Below, in pieces: positions 7,616 through 16,200 of a stretch of 64,000 bases of DNA. Location of the stretch: assembly GCA_903927465.1 (NCBI GenBank), contig CAIYMY010000194.1, positions 1-64,000 on the forward strand. Reading direction: 5' to 3'. Made by a program: the position numbers and the translations under genes. The stretch's first letter is position 1; every line of letters starts with the position of its first letter. Source of the DNA: an uncultured Rhodospirillales bacterium (GTDB lineage: Bacteria; Pseudomonadota; Alphaproteobacteria; Acetobacterales; Acetobacteraceae). The notes beneath the pieces are model-generated. The model did no database searches. It saw only the letters and a program-made list of their open reading frames with translations, and was not told where the DNA came from.

Positions 7616-8458
7616 TCAGCTACTCTTTTCCTTTTGGGTTTCAGGCCTGCCGGCCCATTCGGTCCAGGAACCATCATAGATTGCAGCATCACCAAGCCCG
7701 GCCTGTTTCAGGCCAAGTGCGAGGATGCAGGCGGTAACACCTGTGCCGCAGCTGGTGACGATGGGCGTTGTTCCATCCGCACCCGCAGCGGCGAAACGCG
7801 CGCGCAGTGTAGCCGCATCCTTCATGGTGAAATCAGCATTGAGCAATTCATTGAAGGGCACGCTTTTGGCACCCGGCATATGGCCAGAAGGCAGGCCGGG
7901 GCGCGGTTCCGGCGCTGTGCCATCAAAGCGGCCTTTTGCGCGCGCATCCAGAATCAGCGCGCTGCCACTGGCGATGATGCGCTTCACATCGCCAATGCCT
8001 TTCACCAGAGCGGCGCGGAAATCCGGCGTGTAGCTGGTGGGGGTGGCTTGCTTGGCGTCACCGCTTTCGGTCGCGCGGCCTTCGGCCAACCATTTCGGCA
8101 GGCCACCATCCAGCACGGCGGCCTTCTCATGCCCAAACAGCTTCATCAGCCACCAGCCGCGGGCGGAGGATTGCAGCCCCTTCTGATCGTAGAAGATCAC
8201 GCGCGTTGTGTTGCTGATGCCCAATTCCCCCATCAGCCGCGCGAAGTGGCCGGCGGTTGGGGCCATATGCGGCAGGGTGGTGTCGGGGTCCGCCACCACA
8301 TCAATGTCAAAGAAACGCGCGCCCAGAATATGCGCTTCGCGGTATTTGGTGAGGCCATCAAAGGGTTCATTGGGTAGGTATTTGGTGGCGTCAAACACCA
8401 TCAGATCAGGCGCGCCAAGCGCCCCTGCCAGCCATTCGGTTGAAACCAAATCATTCAT
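7616..8458 (-). CDS. sseA: 3-mercaptopyruvate sulfurtransferase
   Basis: A 280-residue tandem-rhodanese protein. The inactive N-terminal domain spans about 5-130 and the catalytic C-terminal domain about 160-280. The active-site loop is CGTGVTA (Cys237-Ala243). The loop Cys-Gly-Ser/Thr-Gly-Val-Thr is characteristic of 3-mercaptopyruvate rather than thiosulfate sulfurtransferases. SARGWWL and SGHMPGAKSVPF are further family blocks. It moves sulfane sulfur from mercaptopyruvate to thiols or cyanide in the cytoplasm. It lies 3 bp after alaX and 1 base before metC, so the operon links cysteine-derived sulfur reactions. Confidence 0.94.
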   Translation of the reverse strand: MNDLVSTEWLAGALGAPDLMVFDATKYLPNEPFDGLTKYREAHILGARFFDIDVVADPDTTLPHMAPTAGHFARLMGELGISNTTRVIFYDQKGLQSSARGWWLMKLFGHEKAAVLDGGLPKWLAEGRATESGDAKQATPTSYTPDFRAALVKGIGDVKRIIASGSALILDARAKGRFDGTAPEPRPGLPSGHMPGAKSVPFNELLNADFTMKDAATLRARFAAAGADGTTPIVTSCGTGVTACILALGLKQAGLGDAAIYDGSWTEWAGRPETQKEKSS

Positions 8459-8461
8459 GGA

Positions 8462-9181
8462 TCAATCCTCCACCAGCACCAGGGAAACGCGGCGATTTTG
8501 CCTGCCCTTGTTCTCGATTTTCGTGACCTCCACACGCCCGATCTCGCCGGTATGGCGCACATGCGTGCCGCCACAGGGTTGCAGATCAATCGGCGCATCG
8601 GTGCTGCCAATACGCACCAGGCGAATACGCCCGGCGCCGCGTGGCGGCTGGACGGAAAGCGTGCGCACCAGGCTGGGATTGGCATCAAGCTCAGCCTCGC
8701 TGATCCATTCCTGCGTGATGGGATGATTGGCGGCGATCAGCGCATTCAAGCCTTCGGTCAGGCTTTCCTTTGTGGGTGGTTCCGGCAAATCAAAATCAAG
8801 GCGAGATTTCTCAAGCCCGATCTGCCCACCAGTGACACCCGCGCCAGGGATCAGGCTGCACAGCAAATGCAGCGTCGTGTGCATGCGCATCAGGCGAAGG
8901 CGGCGCGGCCAATCAAGCGTGAGCGTGACCGCCGCACCCACTTCAGGCAGGGCGGCGCCGGCTTCCGGGACATGCAACACGGTATCTTCCGGCCCTTTGG
9001 TGGTATTCGCGATGCGCGCCTCGCCGCCCGGCCAGCGCAGCACGCCGGTATCGCCAGGCTGACCGCCAGCCTGGGCGTAGAAATTTGTGCGGTCCGTGAT
9101 GATTGCCTCGGCCGAGGCGGCAAGCACCCTGGCGCTGATTTCCGCAGCATAGGCATCTTCGCGATAAAGCAATTCAGTCAT
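8462..9181 (-). CDS. alaX: Alanyl-tRNA editing protein AlaX
   Basis: A free-standing trans-editing domain of 239 residues related to the AlaRS editing and C-terminal parts. Zinc and catalytic residues are seen in HTTLH (His101, His105) and CGGTH (Cys203, His207); the N-terminal segment TDRTNFYAQAGGQPGDTG is the AlaRS-like glycine-rich motif. It hydrolyses Ser-tRNA(Ala) or Gly-tRNA(Ala). The ORF track extends 130 codons upstream into the divergent EamA gene; the ATG at 9181 (MTELLYRED) matches the family start. First gene of the operon with sseA and metC; cysteine and serine metabolism share its substrates. Confidence 0.93.
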   Translation of the reverse strand: MTELLYREDAYAAEISARVLAASAEAIITDRTNFYAQAGGQPGDTGVLRWPGGEARIANTTKGPEDTVLHVPEAGAALPEVGAAVTLTLDWPRRLRLMRMHTTLHLLCSLIPGAGVTGGQIGLEKSRLDFDLPEPPTKESLTEGLNALIAANHPITQEWISEAELDANPSLVRTLSVQPPRGAGRIRLVRIGSTDAPIDLQPCGGTHVRHTGEIGRVEVTKIENKGRQNRRVSLVLVED

Positions 9182-9287
9182 GCGTTTCCTGGGCGTTTCC
9201 TTGGTGGGATAGGCTAGGCCAGAAAGCGCCGGAACAAAACCTCTGCCGTTGGCGCTGGTTTGGGGGTAGGAATGCCAAGCCAGTCGC

Positions 9288-10205
9288 ATGACAGAAAACG
9301 ATTCCCCTCCCCAAGATCCTGCCCTGACCCGGCGTGCGCGCCGCCGTGGCATCATTCTGGTGATTCTGGCGGCGGCGAGCTTTTCCATCTCAGCGGCTTT
9401 TGCCAAGACCATCGGCACGGGCATTCCGGTCGCGGAGGTGATTTTCTTTCGCAATTTCTTTGCGCTGATTCCCCTTCTGCCCGTGGTGATCGGCGCTGGC
9501 GGGCTGGCAGCGCTGCGGATGCGTAACCCCGGCAGCCATGTGCTGCGCATGATTTTCGGCATGATGGGCATGGTTGGGTCGTTTTACGGCTACGTCCATC
9601 TGCCGCTGGTGACGGTGACAGCGCTTGGCTTCACCATGCCGTTGTTTTTGACGCTGCTTGCGATCCCTATTCTGGGGGAGAAGGTTGGCTGGCGCCGCTG
9701 GCTAGCGGTGCTGGTCGGGTTTTGCGGCGTGCTGCTGATGGTCCGGCCCGAACAGGGCACCACCGATACGCAATGGCTGGCGCTGGGGCTTTGCATTTTG
9801 GGGTCGCTGGCCTGGGCTTTGGCCATGATCACCATTCGCAAAATGGGGCAGGCCGGCGAAAGCGGCGTTGCCATTGTGTTTTGGTTCGCGTTTTTCTCGT
9901 CTGTACTGGCAGGGGTTGCGATGATCCCCGTTTGGGTCTGGCCAAGCCCCACGCAATGGGCGCTGCTGGCCGGCATTGGGCTGGTATCCGCGATTGCGCA
10001 AATCATGATGACGGATGCCTACCGAAAGGGAGAGGCCTCCTTGCTCGCCCCCTTTGAATATTCAGCGATCATCTGGACCACGGCGCTTGGCGCCCTGATC
10101 TGGGCAGAAATGCCGGATGCCTGGGATTTCCTGGGCATCCTGGTGCTGGTGGGTGCGGGGCTTTACATCTGGTATCGCGAAATGAAGCTGGGCGTGAAGC
10201 GCTGA
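9288..10205 (+). CDS. EamA/DMT family inner-membrane transporter
   Basis: A 305-residue integral membrane protein with about ten hydrophobic helices in two EamA repeats (about 20-150 and 165-295). The first repeat begins with SFSISAAFAKTIGTGIPVA and ends at GVLLMVRP; the second has SLAWALAMITIRKMG and ends at GAGLYIWYRE. The drug/metabolite transporter superfamily exports small metabolites such as amino acids, nucleosides or polyamines; the substrate is not evident. The start overlaps no other gene; alaX is divergent 106 bp upstream. It converges with the alpha/beta hydrolase gene downstream with only 2 bases between. Confidence 0.92.
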   Translation: MTENDSPPQDPALTRRARRRGIILVILAAASFSISAAFAKTIGTGIPVAEVIFFRNFFALIPLLPVVIGAGGLAALRMRNPGSHVLRMIFGMMGMVGSFYGYVHLPLVTVTALGFTMPLFLTLLAIPILGEKVGWRRWLAVLVGFCGVLLMVRPEQGTTDTQWLALGLCILGSLAWALAMITIRKMGQAGESGVAIVFWFAFFSSVLAGVAMIPVWVWPSPTQWALLAGIGLVSAIAQIMMTDAYRKGEASLLAPFEYSAIIWTTALGALIWAEMPDAWDFLGILVLVGAGLYIWYREMKLGVKR

Positions 10206-10207
10206 TA

Positions 10208-11152
10208 CTAGCTTCCCCAATGCGCCCGCAGACTTGCGGCGGCATGTTGCAGCACCAGATCGGATTTCGGGATGAAGCGCCCCATGGTCAGGCAGGCATG
10301 GATCTGATCCGCGACATGAACATGCGTGACATTCACCCCTTCCTCATCCAAGCGCTTCGCATAGGCAATGCCTTCATCCACCAGGGGATCAACGCCCGCT
10401 GTCATCAGGAAAGCCGGCGGTAGGCCAGCTAGGCTTGGCGCGCGCAAGGGTGAAGCGCGCCAATCAATGCCTTTTTCCTTGGGGCCGAGATAATGCGCGA
10501 TGAACCACTTCATCACATCGCGCGTCAGCACCAAGCCTTCAGTAAAGCGATCATAGGAAGGCGGATTGCCTGCCATATCGGTAACGGGATAGAACAACAC
10601 CTGATAGTCCGGCATGGGGACTTCGCCATGCAGCGCCATCAGCGCCAGCACTGCGGCAAGATTGCCGCCCGCGCTATCGCCACCAACCGCAATCCGCGTG
10701 CGGTCTATGCCAAGGCGCTTTGCCTTGGAACAGATGTAGCGATAAGCGGCGGCTGAATCCTCGACCGCCGCCGGGTAGCGGTGTTCCGGCGCCAGGCGAT
10801 AGTCAATGGCAATCACCGAAGCGCCGGTCAGATTGGCAAGGCGCCGGCAGACCTGGTCGTGGCTGTCCAGATCACCAATCACCCAGCCGCCGCCATGCAT
10901 ATAGACAAGGCAGGGCAGCGCCGCTTCGGGATCGGTGCCAATGCCGCGGTAGCGCCGCAACCTGATCTTGCCGTCAGGCCCAGGGCATTTCAAATCTTCA
11001 ACCAGCGCGACCTCAGGCGGGTCTGGCTGCATCACGCGGCGGGATGCGGCGGAAACCTCTCGCGCTTCGGCGGGCGTGAGCGTGTTGAAAGCCGGGCGCT
11101 TGGCTTCCTTGATCAGGTTGAGGACATGTTGCGCGCCTGCATCAAGTGTCAT
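10208..11152 (-). CDS. Alpha/beta hydrolase, hormone-sensitive-lipase family esterase
   Basis: A 314-residue family IV esterase. The oxyanion-hole motif HGGGW is at 86-90, the nucleophile elbow GDSAGG has Ser160, and the acid/base residues are Asp255 (GVDPL) and His285 (DQIHAC). These enzymes cleave short-chain carboxylic esters in the cytoplasm. It starts 11 bp after the stop of a Baeyer-Villiger-type monooxygenase on the same strand, with AAGGAG before the ATG. The pairing suggests it hydrolyses the ester made by that monooxygenase (inference from the known BVMO-esterase partnership). Confidence 0.92.
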   Translation of the reverse strand: MTLDAGAQHVLNLIKEAKRPAFNTLTPAEAREVSAASRRVMQPDPPEVALVEDLKCPGPDGKIRLRRYRGIGTDPEAALPCLVYMHGGGWVIGDLDSHDQVCRRLANLTGASVIAIDYRLAPEHRYPAAVEDSAAAYRYICSKAKRLGIDRTRIAVGGDSAGGNLAAVLALMALHGEVPMPDYQVLFYPVTDMAGNPPSYDRFTEGLVLTRDVMKWFIAHYLGPKEKGIDWRASPLRAPSLAGLPPAFLMTAGVDPLVDEGIAYAKRLDEEGVNVTHVHVADQIHACLTMGRFIPKSDLVLQHAAASLRAHWGS

Positions 11153-11163
11153 GTGACTTCTCC

Positions 11164-12789
11164 TTATTCCGCCGCCGCTGCCGGGCGTTTAGCGCCACCA
11201 AAATGAAAGCCGCGATAACCATCTGCGGCAACTTCATCGCAGAGCACGCGATAATTTCCAACACCGCCCACATAGGGCATGAATAGCCGTGGCTTGCCCG
11301 GCACATTGGCACCCATGTACCAGGAAGCCGCGCGCGGATAGAGCGTGCGATGCGCGACCGTGTTCACTTCCTCCACCCAAGCGTCTTCCGCGCCGCGATC
11401 GGCTTCGATGGTGACCTGGCCCTTGGCCTGCATCTGCACGAGGCAATCCATGATCCAATCCACATGTTGTTCGATGGATACGATCATATTGCTGAGGACG
11501 GAGGGGCTACCGGGCCCCGTGATCATGAACATATTCGGAAAACCTGCCGTCATGATGCCAACCAGGGTGCGCGGCCCGGCTTCCCATTTGGCGTTGAGGC
11601 TTTCGCCCGCGCGGCCCTTGATATCCACGCCAAGCAGCGCGCCTGTCATGGCATCAAAGCCTGTTGCGAAGACAATATCGTCGAATTCATGCGCCACGCC
11701 GCCAGCTTCAATGCCGGTTGCGGTGATGCGCGTGATCGGTGCTTCATGGATATCAATCAGCGTGACATTGGGGCGATTATAGGTCTCGTAATACCGCGTA
11801 TCCACGCAAATGCGCTTGGTGCCGATTGGGTGATTGCGCGGGCAGAGTTTCTCTGCCGTGGCTTGATCCTGAACGGTTTCACGAATTTTCCCGCGCACGA
11901 ATTCCGCCGCCGTGTCATTTGCGGCCTGATCCAGCAGCAGATCGCGGAAGGAACCCATGAAGGCAGTGCCGCCTACGGCCCAGCGCTTCTCATACTCCGC
12001 CTTGCGTTCTTCGGCGCTGACGGACATGGCGGGCGTGTCGCTCAGGCCATACAGAATGCCGGTGCGCATCATGCGCGCCTTCTGCCGCAGATTGGTGTAG
12101 TCACGCTTCCAGCCCTGTTCATATTCATCATCCATCGGGCGGTTGCGTGATGGGATGCTGAAATTGGGTGTGCGCTGGAAAACCGTGAGCTGCGCGGCCT
12201 GTTCAGCAATCACGGGGATGGATTGGATGGCGGAAGACCCGGTGCCGATCACCGCCACCCTGCGGCCGGTGAAATCAACCTTGTGATGCGGCCAATAGCC
12301 GGTGTGGAATTGCTGCCCTTTGAAATCGGTAAGGCCCGAAATATTGGGCAGCCGTGCCGCGGAAAGGCAGCCTGTTGCCATGAAGAAATAGCGCGCCGAG
12401 AGGCTTTCCCCGCGATTGGTTGCGATGCGCCAGACCCCCGCAACATCATCCCAGGCGGCATCAGTCACGCGGGTTTCAAAGCGTATGTCGCGGCGCAGAT
12501 CGAAGTGCTTTGCGACATGGCGCGCATAGGCCAGGATTTCAGGTTGCGCGGCAAAGCGTTCAGACCAGCGCCATTCCTGCTGCAATTCCTCAGAGAAGGA
12601 AAAGGAATACTGCATGCTTTCCACATCGCAGCGCGCACCTGGATAACGGTTCCAATACCAGGTGCCGCCCACATCATCCGCCGCTTCAAGGCAAATCGCG
12701 GGGATGCCAAGCCCGCGCAGGCGATGCAGCAGGTAAAGCCCGGCAAAACCCGCGCCCACAATGACAGCGCCATGATGTTCCTGTGCCAT
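11164..12789 (-). CDS. Flavin-dependent monooxygenase, Baeyer-Villiger type
   Basis: A 541-residue class B flavoprotein monooxygenase. The FAD motif GAGFAG is at 12-17. The type I BVMO fingerprint FKGQQFHTGYWP (FxGxxxHxxxWP) is perfectly conserved at 156-167, and the NADPH motif GTGSSA is at 182-187. It inserts one oxygen atom next to a ketone to give an ester or lactone using NADPH and O2. Length and motifs match cyclohexanone/phenylacetone-type enzymes; the actual ketone is unknown. The downstream HSL esterase would cleave the product. The gene is divergent from the MBL hydrolase with 110 bp between. Confidence 0.94.
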   Translation of the reverse strand: MAQEHHGAVIVGAGFAGLYLLHRLRGLGIPAICLEAADDVGGTWYWNRYPGARCDVESMQYSFSFSEELQQEWRWSERFAAQPEILAYARHVAKHFDLRRDIRFETRVTDAAWDDVAGVWRIATNRGESLSARYFFMATGCLSAARLPNISGLTDFKGQQFHTGYWPHHKVDFTGRRVAVIGTGSSAIQSIPVIAEQAAQLTVFQRTPNFSIPSRNRPMDDEYEQGWKRDYTNLRQKARMMRTGILYGLSDTPAMSVSAEERKAEYEKRWAVGGTAFMGSFRDLLLDQAANDTAAEFVRGKIRETVQDQATAEKLCPRNHPIGTKRICVDTRYYETYNRPNVTLIDIHEAPITRITATGIEAGGVAHEFDDIVFATGFDAMTGALLGVDIKGRAGESLNAKWEAGPRTLVGIMTAGFPNMFMITGPGSPSVLSNMIVSIEQHVDWIMDCLVQMQAKGQVTIEADRGAEDAWVEEVNTVAHRTLYPRAASWYMGANVPGKPRLFMPYVGGVGNYRVLCDEVAADGYRGFHFGGAKRPAAAAE

Positions 12790-12899
12790 GTTCTTCCTCC
12801 AAGGCGTGTCTTCCAGGGGCCAGCGGAAAGCCTTCCGCCGGGACTGTCAACGCCCGCCAGCCGCGCTATGCTACCCGAAATGCGTAAAGGGGAAAGTCC

Positions 12900-13772
12900 A
12901 TGGATAAAGGTTTTCAGCTTGGCGAGCTCACGATTCAACGGGTTGTGGAGGAAGAAAGACCTATCTTCGATCCGCTGACCTTCTTCCCGAACCTGACGCC
13001 GGAATTACTGGCCGAAAACCGGGAATGGCTGCAACCCAAGGCGCTGGACCCCGAGACTGGCAAGCTGATGCTCTGCATCCAATCCTGGGTGGTGCGCACG
13101 CCGCATCACAATATCCTGATTGATACCTGCGTCGGCAATGACAAGAACCGCCCGACGCATCCCTTCTGGCACCAGATGAAGAGCGAAGCCTATATGCGCA
13201 ACCTAGCCGCTCTTGGGCTTGGCGTTGGCGATATTGATTTCGTCATGTGCACGCATTTGCACGTGGATCATGTCGGCTGGAATACGCGGCTTGAAAATGG
13301 CCGCTGGGTGCCGAGCTTCCCGAAGGCGCGCTATCTTTTCGCGAAGGAAGAATATGCCCATTGGGAGAGGGAACATGCGAAGGCGCCATCGCCGATTTTT
13401 GCAGATAGTGTTTTGCCCGTGGTGGAAGCGGGGCGTGTGGATTTCGTGGCGAATGACTATCAGATGAATGATCTGGTGAAGTTGGAATCAACGCCCGGCC
13501 ATACGCCGGATCACGTGGCGGTGCGGCTGGGCAAAAAGGGCGCTGATGCGCTGGCGACGGGGGATTTGATTCATTCGCCCCTGCAGACGCGCTATCCGGA
13601 AATTTCTATGCGCGCGGATAGTGATCCCGTGCAGGCAGCGGCCACGCGGCGGCGGGTGATGGAATGTGCCTGTGATACTTCCACCATTCTCTGCTTCGGG
13701 CATTTCCCCTCACCATCGCGCGGGCGGATCAAGCGTTGGGGCAATGGTTTCCGCGCTGAAGCGGTGGATTGA
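12900..13772 (+). CDS. MBL-fold metallo-hydrolase
   Basis: A 290-residue metallo-beta-lactamase fold enzyme. The dinuclear metal motif HLHVDH is at His119-His124 (HxHxDH), with a later ESTPGHTPDHV segment and a C-terminal CFGHFPSP. This layout matches quorum-quenching-lactonase-like or AttM-like MBL hydrolases acting on lactones or esters; sulfatase or thioesterase activity cannot be excluded. It has no signal peptide. It starts a plus-strand operon with a Bug binding protein (3-bp gap) and an enoyl-CoA hydratase. Confidence 0.9.
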   Translation: MDKGFQLGELTIQRVVEEERPIFDPLTFFPNLTPELLAENREWLQPKALDPETGKLMLCIQSWVVRTPHHNILIDTCVGNDKNRPTHPFWHQMKSEAYMRNLAALGLGVGDIDFVMCTHLHVDHVGWNTRLENGRWVPSFPKARYLFAKEEYAHWEREHAKAPSPIFADSVLPVVEAGRVDFVANDYQMNDLVKLESTPGHTPDHVAVRLGKKGADALATGDLIHSPLQTRYPEISMRADSDPVQAAATRRRVMECACDTSTILCFGHFPSPSRGRIKRWGNGFRAEAVD

Positions 13773-13775
13773 GCC

Positions 13776-14729
13776 ATGTGGCGGATTGTCACGCTATTTT
13801 CCTGGCTATTGCTGCCCGCTTTCGCTTTCGCGCAAACGGCTTGGCCTAATCGGCCCATCAGCCTCATTGTGCCTTATCCGCCGGGCGGCAGCACGGATAA
13901 TGTCGCGCGGCCCTTGGTGCAGGAATGGGGCAAGGTGCTGGGCCAGACCGTGGTGATTGAAAATCGCGGCGGTGCAGGGGGCACGATTGGTGCTGATCTG
14001 GTGGCGCGTGCGCGGCCTGATGGCCATACGTTGCTGCTTTTTCCGACGGCGATTTTCACCATCAGCCCGCATATGATGCAGCTTCCCTATGATGTGGATC
14101 GCGCCTTTGTGCCGATTGCCCGCGTGGCGGCTTCCGATGCTTTCGTGATCATCCATCCGTCCGTGCCTGCGCGGCATATTCGAGAATTAGTGGCCTTAGC
14201 CAAACAAAAACCGGGCGAATTGCGCTTTGGTTCCGCCGGCAATGGCACCATCACGCAATTGCAATGTGAAATTTTCGCAGAGGCCGCCGGCATCAAGCTT
14301 GAACACGTGCCCTATCGCGGCTCAGGCCAATCCTTCATTGATCTGCTGGCCGGGCGCATTCAGATGATTTGCGATCCTGCGGCCCTGCCTGGTGTGCGCG
14401 ATGGTCGGCTGATCGCGTTGGCGAGTTTTGGTGATCGGCGGCATGAGGAATTCAAGGATGTGCCGACGCTGCTTGAAATGGGTTTGGCGGAACGCGGCGC
14501 CATGTCCTGGTTTGGTATTGCGGCCCCGGCTGGTACGCCGCCCGAAATTCAGGCGCGGATTACTGCAAGCCTGGAAGAAGCGCTGCGTGCCCCTTCAGTT
14601 GCAACAGGTATGGCGATTGGTGGCTTGCGTCCGGCCTTTGAAACGGGCGAAGCCTTTAGCCGACGCATTCATGAAGATCGCGCCGTCTTTCAAGGCGTAA
14701 TCGAAAGAACAGGAGCGAAAGTGAACTGA
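13776..14729 (+). CDS. Bug/TctC family periplasmic binding protein (first of five)
   Basis: 317 residues with a Sec signal (about 1-19, ending AFAQT). Family motifs are LIVPYPPGGSTDNVARP, VVIENRGGAGGTIGADLVA and the C-terminal PEIQARI. These proteins capture small carboxylates in the periplasm, classically for TctAB tripartite tricarboxylate transporters, and can act in signalling. No TctA/TctB genes are in the window. It lies between an MBL hydrolase (3-bp gap) and an enoyl-CoA hydratase (1-base gap), so it probably brings in the substrate used by those enzymes. Confidence 0.92.
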   Translation: MWRIVTLFSWLLLPAFAFAQTAWPNRPISLIVPYPPGGSTDNVARPLVQEWGKVLGQTVVIENRGGAGGTIGADLVARARPDGHTLLLFPTAIFTISPHMMQLPYDVDRAFVPIARVAASDAFVIIHPSVPARHIRELVALAKQKPGELRFGSAGNGTITQLQCEIFAEAAGIKLEHVPYRGSGQSFIDLLAGRIQMICDPAALPGVRDGRLIALASFGDRRHEEFKDVPTLLEMGLAERGAMSWFGIAAPAGTPPEIQARITASLEEALRAPSVATGMAIGGLRPAFETGEAFSRRIHEDRAVFQGVIERTGAKVN

Positions 14730-14730
14730 T

Positions 14731-15471
14731 ATGGAACATGTAACCGTCAGCGATGAAGGCCCGATCCGCATCGTCACGCTGAACAACCCCGCCAAAGGCA
14801 ATGCCATCAGCAAACCAATGGGGGAGGCCGTGCAGGCCGCCATGCGTGAATTTGAAGCGCGGGATGATCTGCGCTGCGCCATCATCACCGCCGCTGGAAC
14901 GCGTGCCTTCACCTTCGGCGCCGATGTGTCGGACCCGCCGGAGTTGTGGCGCACCATTCCAAGTGTCGGCTATCGGCCGCTCAAGCCCGTGATTTGTGCG
15001 GTTGAAGGCTGGTGCGTGGGCGGCGGCATTGTGCTGGCCATGATGGCCGATTTGCTGGTCTGCGGCAAAAGCGCGAAATTCTATTATCCGGAAGCGAAGC
15101 TTGGCCTGACGGGGGGCATGATCGCCGGCCTGGTCAGCCGCATTCCACATAAGATCGCGATGGAAATCATGCTGCTCTGCCGCACCGTGGATGCGGATCG
15201 CGCCGCTTCGATTGGGCTAGTGAATGAGGTGGTGGAAGATGGCAAGGCTCTTGAGACCGCCAAGACCTGGGCTTTGGAACTAACCGGCATGGCGCCCATG
15301 GTTGTCGCGGAATTGAAGCGCATGGTGACCGAGGAAATCCTGCCACGCGGACCATCAGAGCAAATGGCCATTCATGGCCAACGCATGGGCGCCATTCGCG
15401 CTTCAGATGATTTCGCCGAAGGTAAGGCCGCCTTCCGGGAAAAGCGCCCGCCACGTTTCCGCGGGCGCTAA
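14731..15471 (+). CDS. Enoyl-CoA hydratase/isomerase family protein
   Basis: A 246-residue crotonase-fold protein. It has NPAKGNAIS near the N terminus, the oxyanion segment GADVSDPPE, and VEGWCVGGGIVLAMM for the second oxyanion-loop region; the YPEAKLGLTGG segment follows. It hydrates or isomerises a CoA-thioester double bond. The acidic active-site residues seen in classical hydratases are not obvious, so isomerase or decarboxylase activity is possible. It is the third gene of the MBL-Bug-ECH operon, one base after the Bug stop. Confidence 0.9.
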   Translation: MEHVTVSDEGPIRIVTLNNPAKGNAISKPMGEAVQAAMREFEARDDLRCAIITAAGTRAFTFGADVSDPPELWRTIPSVGYRPLKPVICAVEGWCVGGGIVLAMMADLLVCGKSAKFYYPEAKLGLTGGMIAGLVSRIPHKIAMEIMLLCRTVDADRAASIGLVNEVVEDGKALETAKTWALELTGMAPMVVAELKRMVTEEILPRGPSEQMAIHGQRMGAIRASDDFAEGKAAFREKRPPRFRGR

Positions 15472-15483
15472 TCCCAAAGGATA

Positions 15484-16173
15484 TCAGGGGAACATGGCAA
15501 CGGCACGGATGGGGCTTGCCGTACCCCCCCTGATTTTCAGCGGAAAGCCAATGAAGGTGAAGCGCCCGCGGCCAATCAGCTTATCGAGATTAGCGAGGCA
15601 TTCCATATGCGTAATGCCCCTTTCCGCGCAGGCCATATGGGCCTGGAAATTCAACTCGCCTTCCGGGGCGGGGCTGATGGCTTCCACGCCGAACATGCCA
15701 ATGCCGCGATCCGCGAGCCAATGGACTGATTCAAGCGCGAGGCCCGGGAAGTCATGCACATAGCCGGGCTTGCCGAGCAGTCTTTCATTCGTTGCCATCC
15801 AAATCAGCACCGTATCGCCCTTGCGGATTTCTTGGCCTGATGCCGCAAGCGCTGCCTCCATCTCCTTCACCGTGATGGCGTGCTTCAGCGGCACATGGGA
15901 AAGGTCAAGACAAATGGCGCTTGTGTAGAATTTCTCAAGCGGCATTTGCTCGACCGAAAGTGCATCAGGGCGCGGGTCGAAATGCACCGGCGCATCCACA
16001 TGCGTGCCGGCGTGATCCGACATTGAAAAATAAAGCGCCTTGCTTGTGAAGGTGGTATTGCCCGCCACCTTCTTTTCGGAATGATCACCCCAAACGGTCA
16101 TGACAACAGGTGGGTGGCTTGGATGCGTCTGGGTGCGGTGAAAGATTTCGCGGCTGAGATCAACGAATTCCAT
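15484..16173 (-). CDS. Cyclase family protein (kynurenine-formamidase fold)
   Basis: A 229-residue metal-dependent hydrolase. The family signature HAGTHVDAPVHF is at 54-65, with DTVLIWMATNE and MFGVEAISP further on. Members include kynurenine formamidase, isatin hydrolase and cyclases acting on polyketides or small amides. It is 12 bp from the end of the convergent ECH gene and 27 bp after the upstream decarboxylating dehydrogenase on the same strand. It probably acts in the same operon on a ring or amide substrate. Confidence 0.88.
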   Translation of the reverse strand: MEFVDLSREIFHRTQTHPSHPPVVMTVWGDHSEKKVAGNTTFTSKALYFSMSDHAGTHVDAPVHFDPRPDALSVEQMPLEKFYTSAICLDLSHVPLKHAITVKEMEAALAASGQEIRKGDTVLIWMATNERLLGKPGYVHDFPGLALESVHWLADRGIGMFGVEAISPAPEGELNFQAHMACAERGITHMECLANLDKLIGRGRFTFIGFPLKIRGGTASPIRAVAMFP

Positions 16174-16200
16174 GGACGTGTTCCTTTGTTGCGATTGTAA

